Assembly (NCBI GenBank): GCA_029204225.1
Contig: CM055098.1
Coordinates: forward strand, 8,784,246 to 8,848,245
Length of the DNA: 64,000 bases
Direction: 5' to 3'
Origin: Diphasiastrum complanatum
Lineage: Eukaryota > Streptophyta > Lycopodiopsida > Lycopodiales > Lycopodiaceae
This document shows, one piece after another, positions 42,831 through 57,500 of the stretch (position 1 is the stretch's first letter; each line of letters begins with the position of its first letter). The notes under the pieces are model-generated. The model was not told where the DNA came from. It saw only the letters and a list, made by a program, of their open reading frames with translations, and made no database searches. The position numbers and the translations under genes are program-made.

Positions 42831-44384
42831 CTCACCACTATCTTGCAACAATACTTCAAGGTATCTCCAAAAATAGTTCAAGCAGAAAAAAGAAATTACA
42901 TGTGAAAGAAACTACAATCTACACCAAAATATCATATTATGGATGAATAGTTGCATTATTATAGAGCACGTGGAACAAATCATGTTTCCAACATGAACTA
43001 TACTATCTACATTGCTTTTAGCTCTTTGTTGCTTTGCCATGCATGACACTCCCTTCGTCCCCACTTTAACTAACTAATATCATGCACTTAAGTAAGTCTC
43101 CAAACTCCTAGGGTAGTTCATGTAGCTTTTTCACTGACATCCTTTGATCAACTCGAACACATAGTCTTGTGGCCCGCCGAGCTTAAAATTTGCGAGTTAA
43201 ACTTGCTTGTCACTAACTTTTTCTTTGATGAGCTATGTGAGCTAGTTAATGCTTGATGGTTGAATTCCATTAATGGCCTTCAAAAGCTTTCAATACATTA
43301 TCTTATCTATGCGGTTCACATCAACGATTTTGAGCTTTTTTTTTCACTTTTATTTTCTTCGTGTAAATCTTTATGTGCCATATAGTAGGTCATGACTTGT
43401 AAAAAAATTTGAAGTTTAGAAACTCTTGCCTCCTACGTATGGTTAATTCATTCTAAAAATAAAATGTGATGCAAAACATAAAGTAGCTTTCTTTTTTGAC
43501 AATGTAATGAATATAATTATAAGCTATGAGGAACACAAATAAATCAGAGTATTTTTTTAAAGATAGGTCTTTTGAAGGCCAATACAAGGTTAATCTTGCA
43601 ACTATCCTCTTTCCTTTGCAAGGCAAGGCCAAAAAAGGGAGAGTCACATTGCACATGCAAATGGAAATACAAACTTGTTATTCTCAATTGGGTGAGGATA
43701 TAGATCTGCCAAAGGTGGGGGAAGGTTAGTGGATGTTTGAGAGCAACTCTCAAGTAGCCACCCCCTGGGATGGTGATAGTGGACCAACCCTGTTTGCCAA
43801 TACGCTTCACCCTTGCAAAGTGACATGGATTAACACTCACCGACACATGCCAAACCAATCCCATGGCTCGTGTTGTCCGTTGTGAAGGCAACACCACCAC
43901 TTGTTGCTGCATTAAACATATACACACTTGCAACTTTTTTTTTTCTTCTTCAAAAGTCAAGGACATTATGCTCATAACAACTTAGGTAATTGACATAGGC
44001 ATTATGCCCATAATAGCAGAGGGCATTATGCCCATAGTTACCCAAACAAAAAACACTCATGCTATTTATGCCGAGTGAAGGAGCTGGGCAAGGGGCTTAA
44101 CAAGGCCTTTGGGTCCTCGCCATGGGTGTGCCGAGATAGAACATGACATCCCTAATAGCTTGGACAACTACGAAAAAAAGTGAACAAAATGGACTCGTTA
44201 ACTTGAGGTTATGCCTTAGTAGGGCATGACATCCATAACACCCCCTTAAAACGGCACTTTAGCCCTTGAGAGAAACCTTGAGAGGCAACTCTGCCCCTCT
44301 CGTGTGGCCACCGCCGTCACCGGTATATGGGTCCCCAACCGGGGGTTGCCGGTCACTTTCTAGTACTGCTAGGTTTCTTTCTCA
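42831..44384. other. Intergenic, no recognised gene
   Basis: No domain, LTR pair or splice-consistent gene is seen. A GC-richer segment begins near 44240, as expected for the promoter side of the gene that follows. Confidence 0.4.
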
Positions 44385-45518
44385 CAGCAAGCACCCAAAC
44401 CAAAGCCCAAGCCCAAGCCGAAGCCGAAGCCGGATAGAGGAGAGAGAGAGAGAGACACCCTCACACAAAGTAGAAGAAGAAGAGAGGGTTTGAAAGGCAG
44501 GGCTGGCTGGCTGGCTGAGGAGAAAAGGAAGACAAGGAGCGATGGCGATGGTCGCGTACATGTGGCTGTAGTCGAGTGTGTGTTCACTTGGGATTCACAA
44601 GGTCTTTATGTATCGCAAGGCAGCAGAATGAATAGGAAGCGGCCTTACTCTTTCAGCTTTGCAGATGCCCTTCATAAAAAGATATGGTGGTTGATGACGG
44701 TGTGGATTTGGTGCTCTGGTTGCAATGGAGGTTTTGTAACGGGCAACTCTAGGGATTGGGTTTAGTTCTGCTTCATCTGTCTTTGAGGAGCAGTTAGGCT
44801 TTTGCAGACATTGCTAGTTTTACAGCAGCAGCTGGGAGAGCAGAGCAGTTTTTCTTCGTGTTTACAAGTATCAAGTACAGCAGGAGTCATTCAGTGGCCA
44901 AACATAGATCCATAAGAAGCACAGGCTTAATCGACAGGCTGCTCCTATTTACAGTCTTAATCAATCTAGCTTTTCCTGTCAATTTCTACCGCGGAAGACT
45001 ATACCTAGCATTAGCTATTTAGGGTAATTTATTTAACTTCTCAGGTTTCCTTATATTTTGAAGAAAACAAACAAAGAACTGTAACTTACCTTCTCCTCTG
45101 GCTTATTACTGCTTATGAAGCCGACTTACCTCTGTAAAATTAAAAAAATTGTGTCAAACACTTAAGAGTATTTTGAGCTTGTTATGCAAATATTTGCATT
45201 CAATAAACGTAACGTTTCACTAGCTTGGTGTTTTCTTCTGCAAATAGCCATTTTTGTTTTTGAAGATACAACTGCGTCTCAAACAAACCTACTTGTGAAG
45301 GGAAAAAGAATAGGGTTTTAGACCACAAGCGCAATGCAACTTACGTCGTGACTATTGTTGCATTGTTAGAGTGGTTGGCTACAGGTTTCCTTGTTATCCA
45401 TTCTCTCAGTTTTAGGTAGGATGTCGTCATTCACACAGTGAAGCTCATGTCCAGTGACTATGCCAATATGAGACCTTTTTGTGGCCTTTTCAGCTTTGTG
45501 AGGATTCTGCTCTTTGAA
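44385..45518 (+). promoter_or_regulatory. Putative promoter and 5' leader of the SKP1-like gene
   Basis: A compact GC-richer block with CCAAGC/CCGAAG repeats (44398-44432), a GAGAGAGA run (about 44439-44454) and GGCTGGCTGG repeats near 44505-44516 looks like a plant housekeeping leader. A short upstream ORF, 44542-44571 (MAMVAYMWL*), lies in it. The CDS exon seems to open at an acceptor CCTTTTCAG (45484-45492), 26 nt before the ATG at 45519, so a leader intron of ~0.9 kb is likely. Donor choice (for example after CACAAG near 44600) is not resolved. Confidence 0.45.
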
Positions 45519-48500
45519 ATGGCAAAGGCTTTGCCATCGGGGACTTTGTGTCAGGAGACCAAGTCCTCGATCTGGTTAGAGACAATGGATGGGGTACTTC
45601 ACGAGGTTGAATGGGATGCAGCAATGCTGTTTCCATTAGTTCATAGAGAGGTACGAATGAATGGTCGGGGTCCGTCTGATAAGGTTATAATTGCACTTCC
45701 GGCGCAAGTCGGCCCAAATACATTGAAGCTTCTTCTGCAATATTGCCGGTTTCATCAAGTTCTTGGACGATCTGACAAGGTATATTGCGAGAATTACAAA
45801 GGCCACTTAATTATGCTCCTCAACTTTTTTGCAGATGCTGTAATTTTAGATGTTGGATGCAGGAAAGGAAATTATTTGATGAGAAATTTGTGCGGTTGGA
45901 TACAAAAACCTTATGTGAGCTTACATCAGCCGCAGACAGCCTAGACATGAAAGCTTTGGTGGATTTGACGAGTCGGGCATTAGCCCGAATGATTGAAGGA
46001 AAGACACCAAAGGAGATACGGGAGACTTTTGGCCTGCCGGATGATCTTACAGAGGTGTACATTTTATCCTTCAAGCAATGGCAGTGTGCATGCACCTTTA
46101 GTTTGATTGTGGATGCTACTCAGCGATCGTTCATTTACTTTTTCAGCAATTACTATGCTTCAATTAGTTTTTGCCAATTTGTCCCAGGAGGAGAAACTCG
46201 AACCTGTCAAGAACACCACTGATGATTTGCGTATCAGATTGCTGAACCGTCTGTATGCAAGAAAGCGCAGAGAACTTCAGGAAAGGAAAACTTCAAAGGT
46301 ATAAACTCTGACCTAAGATTATCATATTTCTAGTCCAATTCTAGATGCAATATGGAAAGTCCTAGAGTGTCTCAAAGTCAGAACTGTGATCTTGTGTTTT
46401 ATACGTCTTTGCAAAAACATGCACGGACCTTTTTTGGGAGCAGTGCTTGCTTCTTCTAGATCCGGATTAATTTTATGTTTTGTTTCTTTACCTTTTGGAA
46501 GATTGCCGTGTGGAGTTGTTGGCTGGAGATCTGAATCTGAATTTGGCATCATATGCATAGCTACATGTACGTGGGTTATGTGCACATGTAGGAGTTATTC
46601 TTGTGCATTTTAGTTACTAGTGAAGTACATAAGGATTTGGGGTCCTCGTTGATAGAAGAGGCTATGAATGCATCCATATATATGTACTCAAATAGTAAAC
46701 TAAATGGATGCTTCTTAACCAATTGAGCTTTAACCTTGAAACCAATTTCAGGCTTGAACTAGCATCCTCATAAAGTTGATCTTGTAGCAATCTAGGTTAG
46801 CTACAAGTCACTTTTTGGAATGAAGGATTAGGAGAGAATGAAAGGAAGTTTGTGAGTGCCCTTGTTTTTTGGAGTAGTTCTCAAGAGGAGCTTGAGTAGG
46901 AAGGTACAAGTGGCCTTACCTCGAGGGTTAGCTTGCAAGCCTAATCCTTGATAGGGGCTTGAATCCTTGTTGGAGGGGTTATGGGAAGAACAAGAAGAGA
47001 GCTTTATTATTGTGTACATGCACTATTTTTGACCTTGCTTGGTGCCATGCCATGGCTGACGATGTGCATGGGTTGATGGTATTTATGTACCTTGTATGTT
47101 GTCATACGTATGGAAGAAGCTCATACATGAAGTTTGCATGCCATCACCATTGCTTATGATCAACTAGTCCTTCAACAATCTAGACCACATTAGGCTTGAG
47201 ATTGGGGCCTAACATAGAGACCAATAGAGATTCAAGCCTATAAGGATAAATTAGACTTTCATATTATGAATCTAGATAGGGTAGATGTAATACTTGGAAA
47301 GGAGTGGTTCTATGAGAGGAACGAGTCTATGAAGAAAAACTATGTAACTCACAGTTTGTCGTTCTTGCATAACGTCTCACTCATAGAATTAAATGGAAAT
47401 GTTGATATTTCTACTCCGTATATGCTTTCTGCATTAGAAACAGTTAAATGTATGGATGTTGTAGATTGTAATTCTTACTTATGTTGGTTAAAAGATTTTA
47501 CTTTCCATGAAGAATGTAGTTTGCAATTTTACAATCTCCAAATGGAATTAATGTCTAATAACCTAAAGCAAGAAAATTCACCGGAAGGCGAAATCTTTAG
47601 GAAACTTAGGCAAGAATTTAACGATGTTTTTCCTGAGCAGCTTCCTGAGGGTCTTCCACCCTCTAGGGGTGTTGACCGTGGTATTGAACTGATTCTTGGT
47701 AGTTCTCCTATATCATGGTATCCATATAGGATAAGTACTACTGAAGAGGATGAGGTTTATAGGCAACTGCAAAATTACCTTAAGATGGGCCATGTAAGGC
47801 CTAGTAAATCTCCTTGGGGGGCACCTGTGCTCCTTGTTGATAAAAAAGATGGAGGTACTCGTCTATGTGTGGACTTTAAAAAGTTGAATAAGTTAACGAT
47901 TAAAAGTACGTGAATGGCCTATCCCTAAAACCATTCGTGAGGTTAAGTCCTTTTTGGGCTTTACGGGGTTTTTTCATAGATTTATCTTGAACTATGCATT
48001 AATTGCATTGGCCTTGACGAATATCTGCAGAGGGGCTAAAAGAGTTAGCCGGCACAGTAAGTTCAGTCCTCCGGTTACTTGGACTGAAGAGTTGAATCAA
48101 AGTTTTGAGAACCTTAAATACTGTGTGACTACAGCACCTATTTTACACATAGTGGATCCTAACAAGTTGTATGTGCTTGAAACGGATGCCAGTGACTATG
48201 CTATAGGTGCAGTCCTATATCAGGATGGTAGGCTGGTTGCTTTCGAAAGCAAAAAGTTAGATCCTGTTCAAAGGCGGTATTCCACCTATGACAAGGAGCT
48301 TTTTGCTATGATTCATGCCCTGAAAGTTTGGAGACATTATTTGAATGGCTCCCAGTTTACCATAGTTACTGACCATCAAGCGTTAAAGTATATTAACAAT
48401 GCGGTCGACCTTAGGGGTCGTAAGGCTAGATGGTCAGAGATGCTCCAAGAATTTCATTATGAAATTGAGTGCCGGAAAGGTACTTCTAATAGTGTCGCGG

Positions 48501-51500
48501 ATGCCTTAAGCCAGATTGGAGAAGTTAATCAGTTAAGCTTTTCTGAGATCCAATCTGAGTTGTATCTGTCTTTAAGAGATTTGTGTAAGACCGATAGGTA
48601 CTTCGGTCATATTTGGCTAGACGTCCTGGCAGGTTCTTCTAGATCTAGTGATGAGCTTGGAATGCAGGATTCCAAGATTTCTCCTCAGGGCAAGATACAA
48701 CGAGACTATTCCATAAGGAATGGGTTACTTTTCCGGAATGGAAAGGTTTGTGTGCTAGAAAATGATGACAGTAGGGCCCAAATCCTGCATGAATGTCATG
48801 ACAGCTCGTGTGCAGAACACCCTGGCTCACAAAGGACGCTTGACTTAGTAAAAAGGAACTTTTACTGGCCAAACTTAAAAAGTCAAGTGGAGGCATATGT
48901 TCGCAAGTGTGGACAATGCTAGGTTAACAAAGTCTAAAGACTTAAGGCAACTGGTTTACTAATGCCCTTGAAATTTCCCGAAAGAAAGTGGGAAAGTATT
49001 TCCATGGACTTTGTGGTTGGGCTACCTCGGACGGGGAAGCAAAATGATGCCATTTGGGTAATAGTTGACAGGTTAACTAAAATGGCGCAATTCATACCAA
49101 CCAAGCAAATTGTCAAAGCTTCTGAACTTGCTTAGCTTTTTGTTGAAAAGTTGTTCAGGTTGTTTGGTTTGCCGAATGACATTGTTAGTGATCGAGATTC
49201 AAAGTTCACTAGCAAATTCTAGCAAGCGGTCTTTGAGAAATTAGAGACCACTCTAAGTATGGGGTCATCAGATCATCCTGAATCGGATGGTCAACCAGAG
49301 AGGACGAACCAGTCTATGGAAGATATGCTTCGGGCATATGTTTCCAAAAGACAGCCACGGATTGGGAAAGGTACCTTCCAATGATTGAGTTTGCGTATAA
49401 CAACGTAAAGCACTCAGCGACGGGTTTTAGTCCATTTTCTCTGATGTATGGTTTCCAGCCTAGGGCTCCCATTTCAGTGGGCCTCAAAGGCCTCAAGCTT
49501 AAAGCAGCAGTAGATTTCCCTCATGATATGCAAGAAATGTTGCTTGTTGCTCGCGAGAATGTAAAAACGGCTCAGGATATAGCCCAGTTGTACGGTAATC
49601 AAAAGCGACAACCTAGGGTCTATGAGGAGGGGGCTTGGGTATATCTTAGAATCCCAAAAGACTCTAAGGTATTAAAGATTGGAAAATGTCCTAAGTTATC
49701 ACCTTGCTATGCAAGGCCATTCCGTATAGTAAAGAAACTCCATCGGAATGCCTATCAGCTGGAGCTGCCTCAAGGTGTTAAGGTTCATCCAGTTTTTCAC
49801 ATTAGTCGTTTTAAAGGAACGACTTGGTAGAAAGGATGACTTGATACTTCAGGAGGATCTAGTTCAGCTTGAGGACCTAACATCCTTTGTACCTATGGAA
49901 CCACAGGCCATTGTTGATGTACGTCAACGTGGGCTCAGAAACCGGCAGGTAACTGAGTACTTGGTTCGTTGGAAAGAAAGTTCTGAGGATGATGATACAT
50001 GGGAAAAGGAACATGACCTTAAACTGAGGTTTCCTGATTTTCTTCTTTAGATAAGGAATTTTTCAAGGAAGAGGGAATGTCTGGGTCCCAACCCTAAACT
50101 TGAGACTGGACGATGACTGGGCTTGTAGACTTGACCGGTGACTCGTGAACCTGCATGGTTGCCACGTGTCATGATCGAGGTGTGCACATGGCTCGGAGTC
50201 TCTCTCCTTGGAGGTATACAAGGGGAGGAGGACTCATTTGCCATCCATTCTATCTACCTAGGAGGAGGTGGATGGAGAGTGTGTGCACGGCCAGGATGTA
50301 TGCTAGCTTGAGGCAAGAGATGGCTGAGAGCCTAGGCAGTGGTATGGGACACTGTCTAGGATGGAGGTCGGATCCCGCTTGATACGGTCACAGGCCAGGG
50401 CAGGAAGGGTGGACCCGGATTAGGTCCTACGGCGGGGTGGAACGTGAATCGTTTGGTCTCTTGTGGTTAACTATCACCTGGAGGTTTGCAGTAAGTAGAG
50501 AGTTTGGAAACAGCTTGTTCGTTAGTTGCCGCTCAAGTTTGGAAGATCGGCAAGTTTGGAACCAGCTTGTTCGTCAGTTGCCGCTCAAGATTCAAGATTA
50601 TGTTGAACCGCTGGATTTTCATATTATGAATTTAGATAGCATAGAGATAATTTTAGGGAAGGAGTGGTTTTACTCCAAAAATGAGTCCTTAAAAAAGGAC
50701 TATGTAACTCATACTGTAACCTTTTTGCATAATGGCTCATTTGTTGAACTTAAAGGCAATGTGGATATGCCTTCTCATCCTGTTGTATTAGCTTTAGAAG
50801 TTGTTAAATGTTTGAAAGACTTTGAGTATAAAGTTTATCTTTGTTTTCTATAAGATGAAATCTACGTTGATGATCATGTTATACAAAGTCTAAATATTGA
50901 TGTGTTGGTAATGCTTGTGAATTTGCCTATAAGTAACCCCTTAGGTGTTAATTCACTTGAAGGTAGGGTATCTAACAAATTTAGGCAGAATTTAGCGATG
51001 TTTTTCTTGCAAAAGTACTTGATGGCCTACCTCCACAAAGGAGTGTTGACCATCAAATAGAGTTACTTCCCAATAGTGAGCTTATATCCCGTTTTCCATA
51101 CAAGTTTAGCGCTAAGGAAGAGGATGAAATTTTTAAGCAGTTACAGGAACTTCTTAGGATGGGCCACATTCGGCCTAGTAAGTCCCCTTGCGGAGCACCA
51201 ATCCTTTTGATGGAGGCACACATTTGTGTGGCGATTTTAAAATTTAAATAAGTTAATCATCAAGAATAGATATCCCTTACCTAGGATGGATGATCTAATG
51301 GATCGTCTGAATGGAGCTAAGTATTTTTCCAAGATTGACCTTAAATCAAGATACCATTAGATAAGGATTAGGAATGAGGATATTTGTAAGACTGGTTTTT
51401 GAACTAGATACGGTCATTATGAGTTTTTTAATGTGACTTTTGGACTCACAAATGCACCTGCCACTTTCCAGCAGATGATGAATGATACTCTTCGTCCATG

Positions 51501-54500
51501 TCTAGGAAAGTTTTCGGTGGTGTATTTGGACGACATATTGATTTATAGTCGGACCGTTGAGGAGCGTGAAGAGCATCTTCATATTGTGACTGTCACATCA
51601 AGTATGGACAACACTGGGACATTACAAAAATATTGGAGCATGCAACATTCATTACAATCAATCACATTGTATGTTTACTATATGACAAATACAATAAATG
51701 ACTAATGTTATAAATATAATGCAAACAATCACAAGCATGGCTAATTATTCCACTTTAATATCCTTGGTAATTACTAATGTGGCACTTTGTCGACTACTTG
51801 TGCATGGTCCTGATGTTGTTGATATTAGATGTGAAGGTCATATCTCCGATGTTCCCCCTTGATGAACATCCATGACAAACAAAAAGTACTCAGCCAACAA
51901 GACATTCAAGGTCTATATAGGCAAAGGGCAATCTATTCTTTAGCATTTGCATTTGGGTCCACAAAGTTTGCAATAGGATGAAATAGAACTTTTTTGTATC
52001 CATGGAGTTCAACTTCTAGGTCGATATTGAGAATGAGAATCTTCCAACGATCTCCTTAACCCTTTAGAAGGTAACACTTCAGTGATATATACAGGCCGTC
52101 AACGAGCTGCCTTTTTGCAAGGCTTTCCATTATTGTGCTTCATTCCTCATGCATAGGGCTTCATCCATGCTGCTACACATAGCCACCATGGCTTCACACT
52201 AGAAAGAGGAGAGTGCTTTCACACGTGCATTATCACAAAAAATTTAGCAAGCAAGAGTTTCTCTTGTTATTTATCTTTAGCTCTTCAAGACAAAACCTAT
52301 TGCATGCCAAATTGTAGTGGTGTTAACCATCACCAACTTTCATACCACGTGGAAGATAAGGGCAACAATGATACGATGATAGAGATGAAGTAACTATTAG
52401 TCTCTCCACACATATGGTCCTTTGTTTTTGACTCCTCTCATACTTATGAGGACCGGACAACATTTGATTACATTATATGGCTATGCAAGAAGCGCAGTAA
52501 ATGACTAACATAATTATTGAATGCATCTAGTTATGAGCATGCCTAATTAGTGCAGTATAATAGCCTTAGTAATTGCTGATGTGGCTTGTTGTCGATTACT
52601 TGTGAAATGATCTGATGTTGTTTGTACTGGATGTGAAGATCATATGTCCAACAAGTCCATCATGAGAGGAAAAGTCAATTGAGATTATGTTGATTTTTTA
52701 CATGACTTTAAATGTATGGCTATGTAACTAAAAACCCACGATTAGGGTCAACGTGGGTTTGCAACAATGTTAATTAGACATTGTGTCAAGAAGTTAAAGC
52801 TATTTCGAGTTGGCTATGCAAAAAAGAACTTAAATCATTTGAAGTTGAGGAGTTTATGGATTATGCTTTTTCACGTATTCTATCACGTATGTTTTCATTC
52901 TCTTTCTGAATGTATTGTCGTCTTGGTGACTTTAGCCCAATGTTGCATCTCTACTTTTCTGAACTTTAGTTGTGCCGTTGTTAATCAAAAAGCAATGCAA
53001 CCTACTTTTGGAAATATCTTATTTTTTAAGATATTTTGCGTTGCATGAAAGGAGATGGCTCTCTTTTGTGTGGAGTAAAATGCACAATTTTCCGTTGTTT
53101 AATATTAGTCGGAATCTTTCCAATGACCATTGTTTTTGGATTCAATATATCGTGTAATGAATATGTGAACAAGTTCAATTTTGTTTTGTATGCATTTTTC
53201 TATTTCATACGTACAAGGATCAACTTTTGTTTCCATGCTGGTTGATTGTAGAGTACAACATTGATTGAAGGTCAGAGAGATGAACGTTCGGTCGATGATT
53301 TGCTGTCCTACATTGATGGAGGTAAAATGTCTCCTCAAATACGCAAATTTTGGACTTCAAATTGCATTTCAATTGACTAGTCGATCTAGATTATCTTGAA
53401 CTTTCACTTGTTAATCTAATCAAGAACATCAAATTGTAGGTTCCTATTTGTTTGTTGATAGATTTCTTCTTTGAGCATGTGTTTAAAGATGCTGTGAAAC
53501 TCATAAAGTTTTCGATTTTGGTATGTGGGTCCTTAAAAAGAAAAAAAGGCTCCGCAAAGAACATGATTCTAAGTTTAAGTTTTCTAATTTTAATGCCAGA
53601 AAAGTTTTTAAAATCGCTTTTGAACAACTTGCAACAAATATTATACATGTCCTTGCAATTGTCATACTTTCTCTTTATATGTTCTGAACATTTCGTAGCC
53701 AGACTCCTAGCACTTTTTTGGACTCTTAGAGGGTGCCTTGTACTTCTACTTCCCGAGATACACTCTAAACCCTGTTTCCTTAATTTCACCATGCGCTTGG
53801 GTTGTGTTGGTTGTCCCTCCTAGGTTGCCTCTCAATTGTAAATTGGTTTGTCCTTGTAATTTGTCCTCCTTGCATGCTCCATACTACATGTATTCCAGCT
53901 CTGCAGTAGGTTCTCTTCCACTTGTCAATATTGTCTCTTGCTCTATCTTTGCTCCTACTTTACTCCCTCTTTGGTGCTTTTTCTCCTCTCCCTCTTCCCA
54001 TTTTTGTTTTTTTCCCTTTCCTTGCCATCCTTTTAGTCCTCTATTCTTCTTTGATTCTAGAAAAAAGTTATAAGAACCAATAAGCAAAATTAATTTAGAA
54101 GTATGGAGATTATTCTTAGCTTTTTGTCTCGATCATTAATGTTTATTCCTTCTTGAGATTATGAAAGTTGTATTGTAAAGTACACTCATTGTCACAAAGG
54201 TGTACGTAGATTGATTATCGTATGCTATTTAAGTTGTTTCGCAACAACTTTCAATATTGTACTTTTTGTACAAGCATGTCTTGTACATAAAGAAGTGAAA
54301 TGAATTTTCAAATTTGCCCATTATTTACATCATTATGGGTGCTAATGACTATTTGAATGGACCATTAGTCCATTAGATGAAATAGGGTATTGTACTTGCA
54401 TCCCCTATTGTTATTTGCTATAAAGTATCTATTTGTGCCATTAAGAAAAAATCTTTATACCATGGGTGAAATTGAAGAAGGGAGAATAGTCACGATGAAT

Positions 54501-57500
54501 TCATTGTTGTTCATTTGGGGATTGGTCTTATCCTTATGAACGACAATGACATTGGAAATATACGATGGAACATTTCCAATTGAACAAAGAAGCAAAATAA
54601 TCTTTTGTGTAGAAAAGGTCCTCTATTACTTTCTATCTCAAACTTGTCTCTGTTTCTACAAGAACTCAAGTTCAATGTGCCAATGTATGGGTTTTTGTAC
54701 ACTAAAGAACACAATGTGCTTGGTACACACTAGCAATTCTCTAATGTGGTTACTCTGCTAAGCTTGTATTTCTTTTTTGTTCCTTTGAACACGTATTTGT
54801 TTTGCTCCTTGAAGAGCTTTTGTTAAATGAACTCATGATGTGTTGCGACATTGCATGTTATATTGTTGAGAGTGTGTGCATGTTTGTTCCAAATTATCCT
54901 TTTTTTGGTAATGCATCTTGCATAGGTGGTTTCCATCAAGTTTTAGTTTCTATCTTTATGTAATGTTTTGATCTTAATCTATGGTGGGGATTTGTACATA
55001 ATTTCACATATAACATCTCATCAACAATGTTGAGCTGTGAACAAGTTGATGATCATGTAACAATGTCCAACTGAGATCATCATACAAGAAAGAAAATGAT
55101 CTGAGCATGAAATAAATTGTAGACCCTTTTACAAAGGAAGTGTTGTACGAGTCTTGCAAATAAAGCTTAACTACTTTTATTGTTGAGGCCCTTATAGTGA
55201 ACCTTCTATGAAGCTACCTAATTAGGGCACGTGCAATGCCCAAGACAATTTGTGCTCACTGCCCTACCACTTGGCCCCTAGCCTAGTCAACCTCAACTAT
55301 TTAGCTACCTGGGCTCAATGAATGACCATGTGAATATATATGACGTGAGTGGTAAAATGAAATATGAATGAAAGCCCTATACTGGTCCCTAGTCATATAT
55401 GCATAACTCGGTGTCAATCAACTCACCATAGTATGCTGCTATGGCTTATTGACAAAAGCATTTCCTCTTGATGCTGGCAATTGTAGAAAAGATGTGTGTG
55501 TGTGTGAGACAATGTGTGTTTGCATCATAATTACATAATACGTTCTGGAACATGTTTCGGGAAACTTGATTAGGGCTTTCTGGAATATGCCTATTTTTAT
55601 TGTTATGTTTTTTGCTTTTAAATAAATGTTTTATTTAGTTTTTAGCATTGGCAAATTTTTTAGAGTGTTAAAAATTTAGTATTTAGCTGTTTATTTTTCA
55701 TTTTTAGTTAAGAAAAAAAGTTTTCTGGAACCATGGTTCTTGACGTGGGACTGCACGGTACGGCACACGTGCCGTGCCACGGTACTTTTTTATAAAAAAA
55801 TTAAAAAAAAAAACCCATATACAAGTGTCTATATAATATTGGAGTATATATATAAGTTTTTAATTGTGTTTGCAATTTTTTTTAAAACTTATATAGATAC
55901 ATTTCTTTCTTTGAAGTATTACCTACGAATGAGTAGTCACTCGGGGCAGATAGCCAGGGCGTCCAATGTCTTTAAACTTGGTAATATTCTGAAGAACCTT
56001 CACCTTTTGGAGCTTGTGCTCAGACTTCAAAGGAAGAAGCGCAGACTACTAAATATTAGAATATTGTGCTCTAAATTTTGTTTATGCATAGTCTATTTCA
56101 AATTTAAACTGTAACATTCCCTTGAAGGTGTCGAAAAAAAAGCATGCTAAAAATAGCACATGCCCCTTTTTTTTTAGAACCACTGAAAAAATTTATAGCG
56201 TGCTTAGAGATAAAATAAAATGCACAAAATGCTGTTCTTATGGGAAACTCTGATGGGATTTCTCAGATAGAGTTCCAGAACATTTCGGAACGGAACTTGC
56301 AAACATGATATATAGTTATCATAGTTGCAGCGAATCGCCAATTTTTTTTTTTTTTTAAATTTCTGGAAATTTTTTTGGATTGGAAATTTTTCTTATGACA
56401 GTCTGAGTCGAGAAATGTTTCGAGAATATCGAGCAAAACTTGCAGTATTGATGAACACCTTAAATGTAGCTGCGAAGATTCCTCACGAATAGCATCTCAC
56501 CTAACTGCCTGGAATTGGACCCGAAAGTACTGGCCTATTGATACCCATATTGCATGTATTTAAAAAAACAACGTTTTGCTAGAAAACCAGCAAATCGCTG
56601 GTTTTTTGGGCCAGTCAGAAGCTATTTTTCTTAAAGCCGCCCTAAGAATTTCCATCTTAATGTGGGATAAAGTTGGAGTTTTTCCCATCAAAATGTTTGC
56701 AAACATTTTGACTTTTTAATAATAGGAAGTGTATTGAATTATTGTTTAGAATCATAGTATTTATGGTAATCCAAATGCTTTTGCAATGTTCCATTTCAAA
56801 CATTGAAGTAAGGGATATTTTGAACCTATTTTGTTCTAAGACAACCTAAAGGTTCCCACGTTAATGTGGGTTATCAGGGTTTTTGCTATGTGACTTGTGA
56901 ACAAGCCCCGAAATGTGTTTTCAAACTTCAAGGTTTGCATATTGCAAATGTTTGTTAGCAACTATGGCTGAATCGCAAATCCCAAAGGAAGGAGTGATCA
57001 ACATTAGAAAAAAAGTGCTAGTGTGCATGAATGAATGTACTATTATTGCTTGTGGGCCATCCATCTATACCAATGGATCAAGAATACCAAAGAAAAGCAT
57101 CAACATGTACATGATGCCTAAAGCATGAAATAAGATTGTTGCTGAACTACCAACAATACAACTTTTCCAATGTATGCCATCCACATCCGAAGAAAAGGAT
57201 TTTCCTAGATAAAAAGTTCTTGGAAAACATTTTGCATATAAAGGAACGGTCAAATGGACCTAGAGTGCCATGTTGACATAGTCAAAGATGTTACAAGGCT
57301 GCCACGTATACACTAGTCCGACGTGATAGATCATGAGTGTCATAGGAAAGTGTAGATTCTAGCAACAGAGTTGAACATATGGAATTGCATCGCAAGCTAG
57401 TCATATTTGGAGGGACAAAGAGGTCCCAAGCTATCTATAAGGGGACATTTTTCCCAAGCCACATCAATAGGATTTGCCTTTGCAAATACCCATAGAGAGG

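Noticed and set aside
43544-43975. 143-codon minus-strand ORF before the SKP1-like gene
   Set aside because: No domain, no splice-consistent neighbours, and overlapping ORFs of equal quality on both strands.
46386-46613. Additional coding exon early in SKP1-like intron 3
   Set aside because: No similarity to the family; exon phases are already complete without it.
53391-54087. Several 100-130 codon ORFs on both strands in intron 4
   Set aside because: They are T/A-rich, overlap each other, and show no motif or homologue in the window.
55740-55790. CGGTACGGCACACGTGCCGT palindromic patch as a regulatory site
   Set aside because: Inside an intron, single, imperfect, and without any other support.
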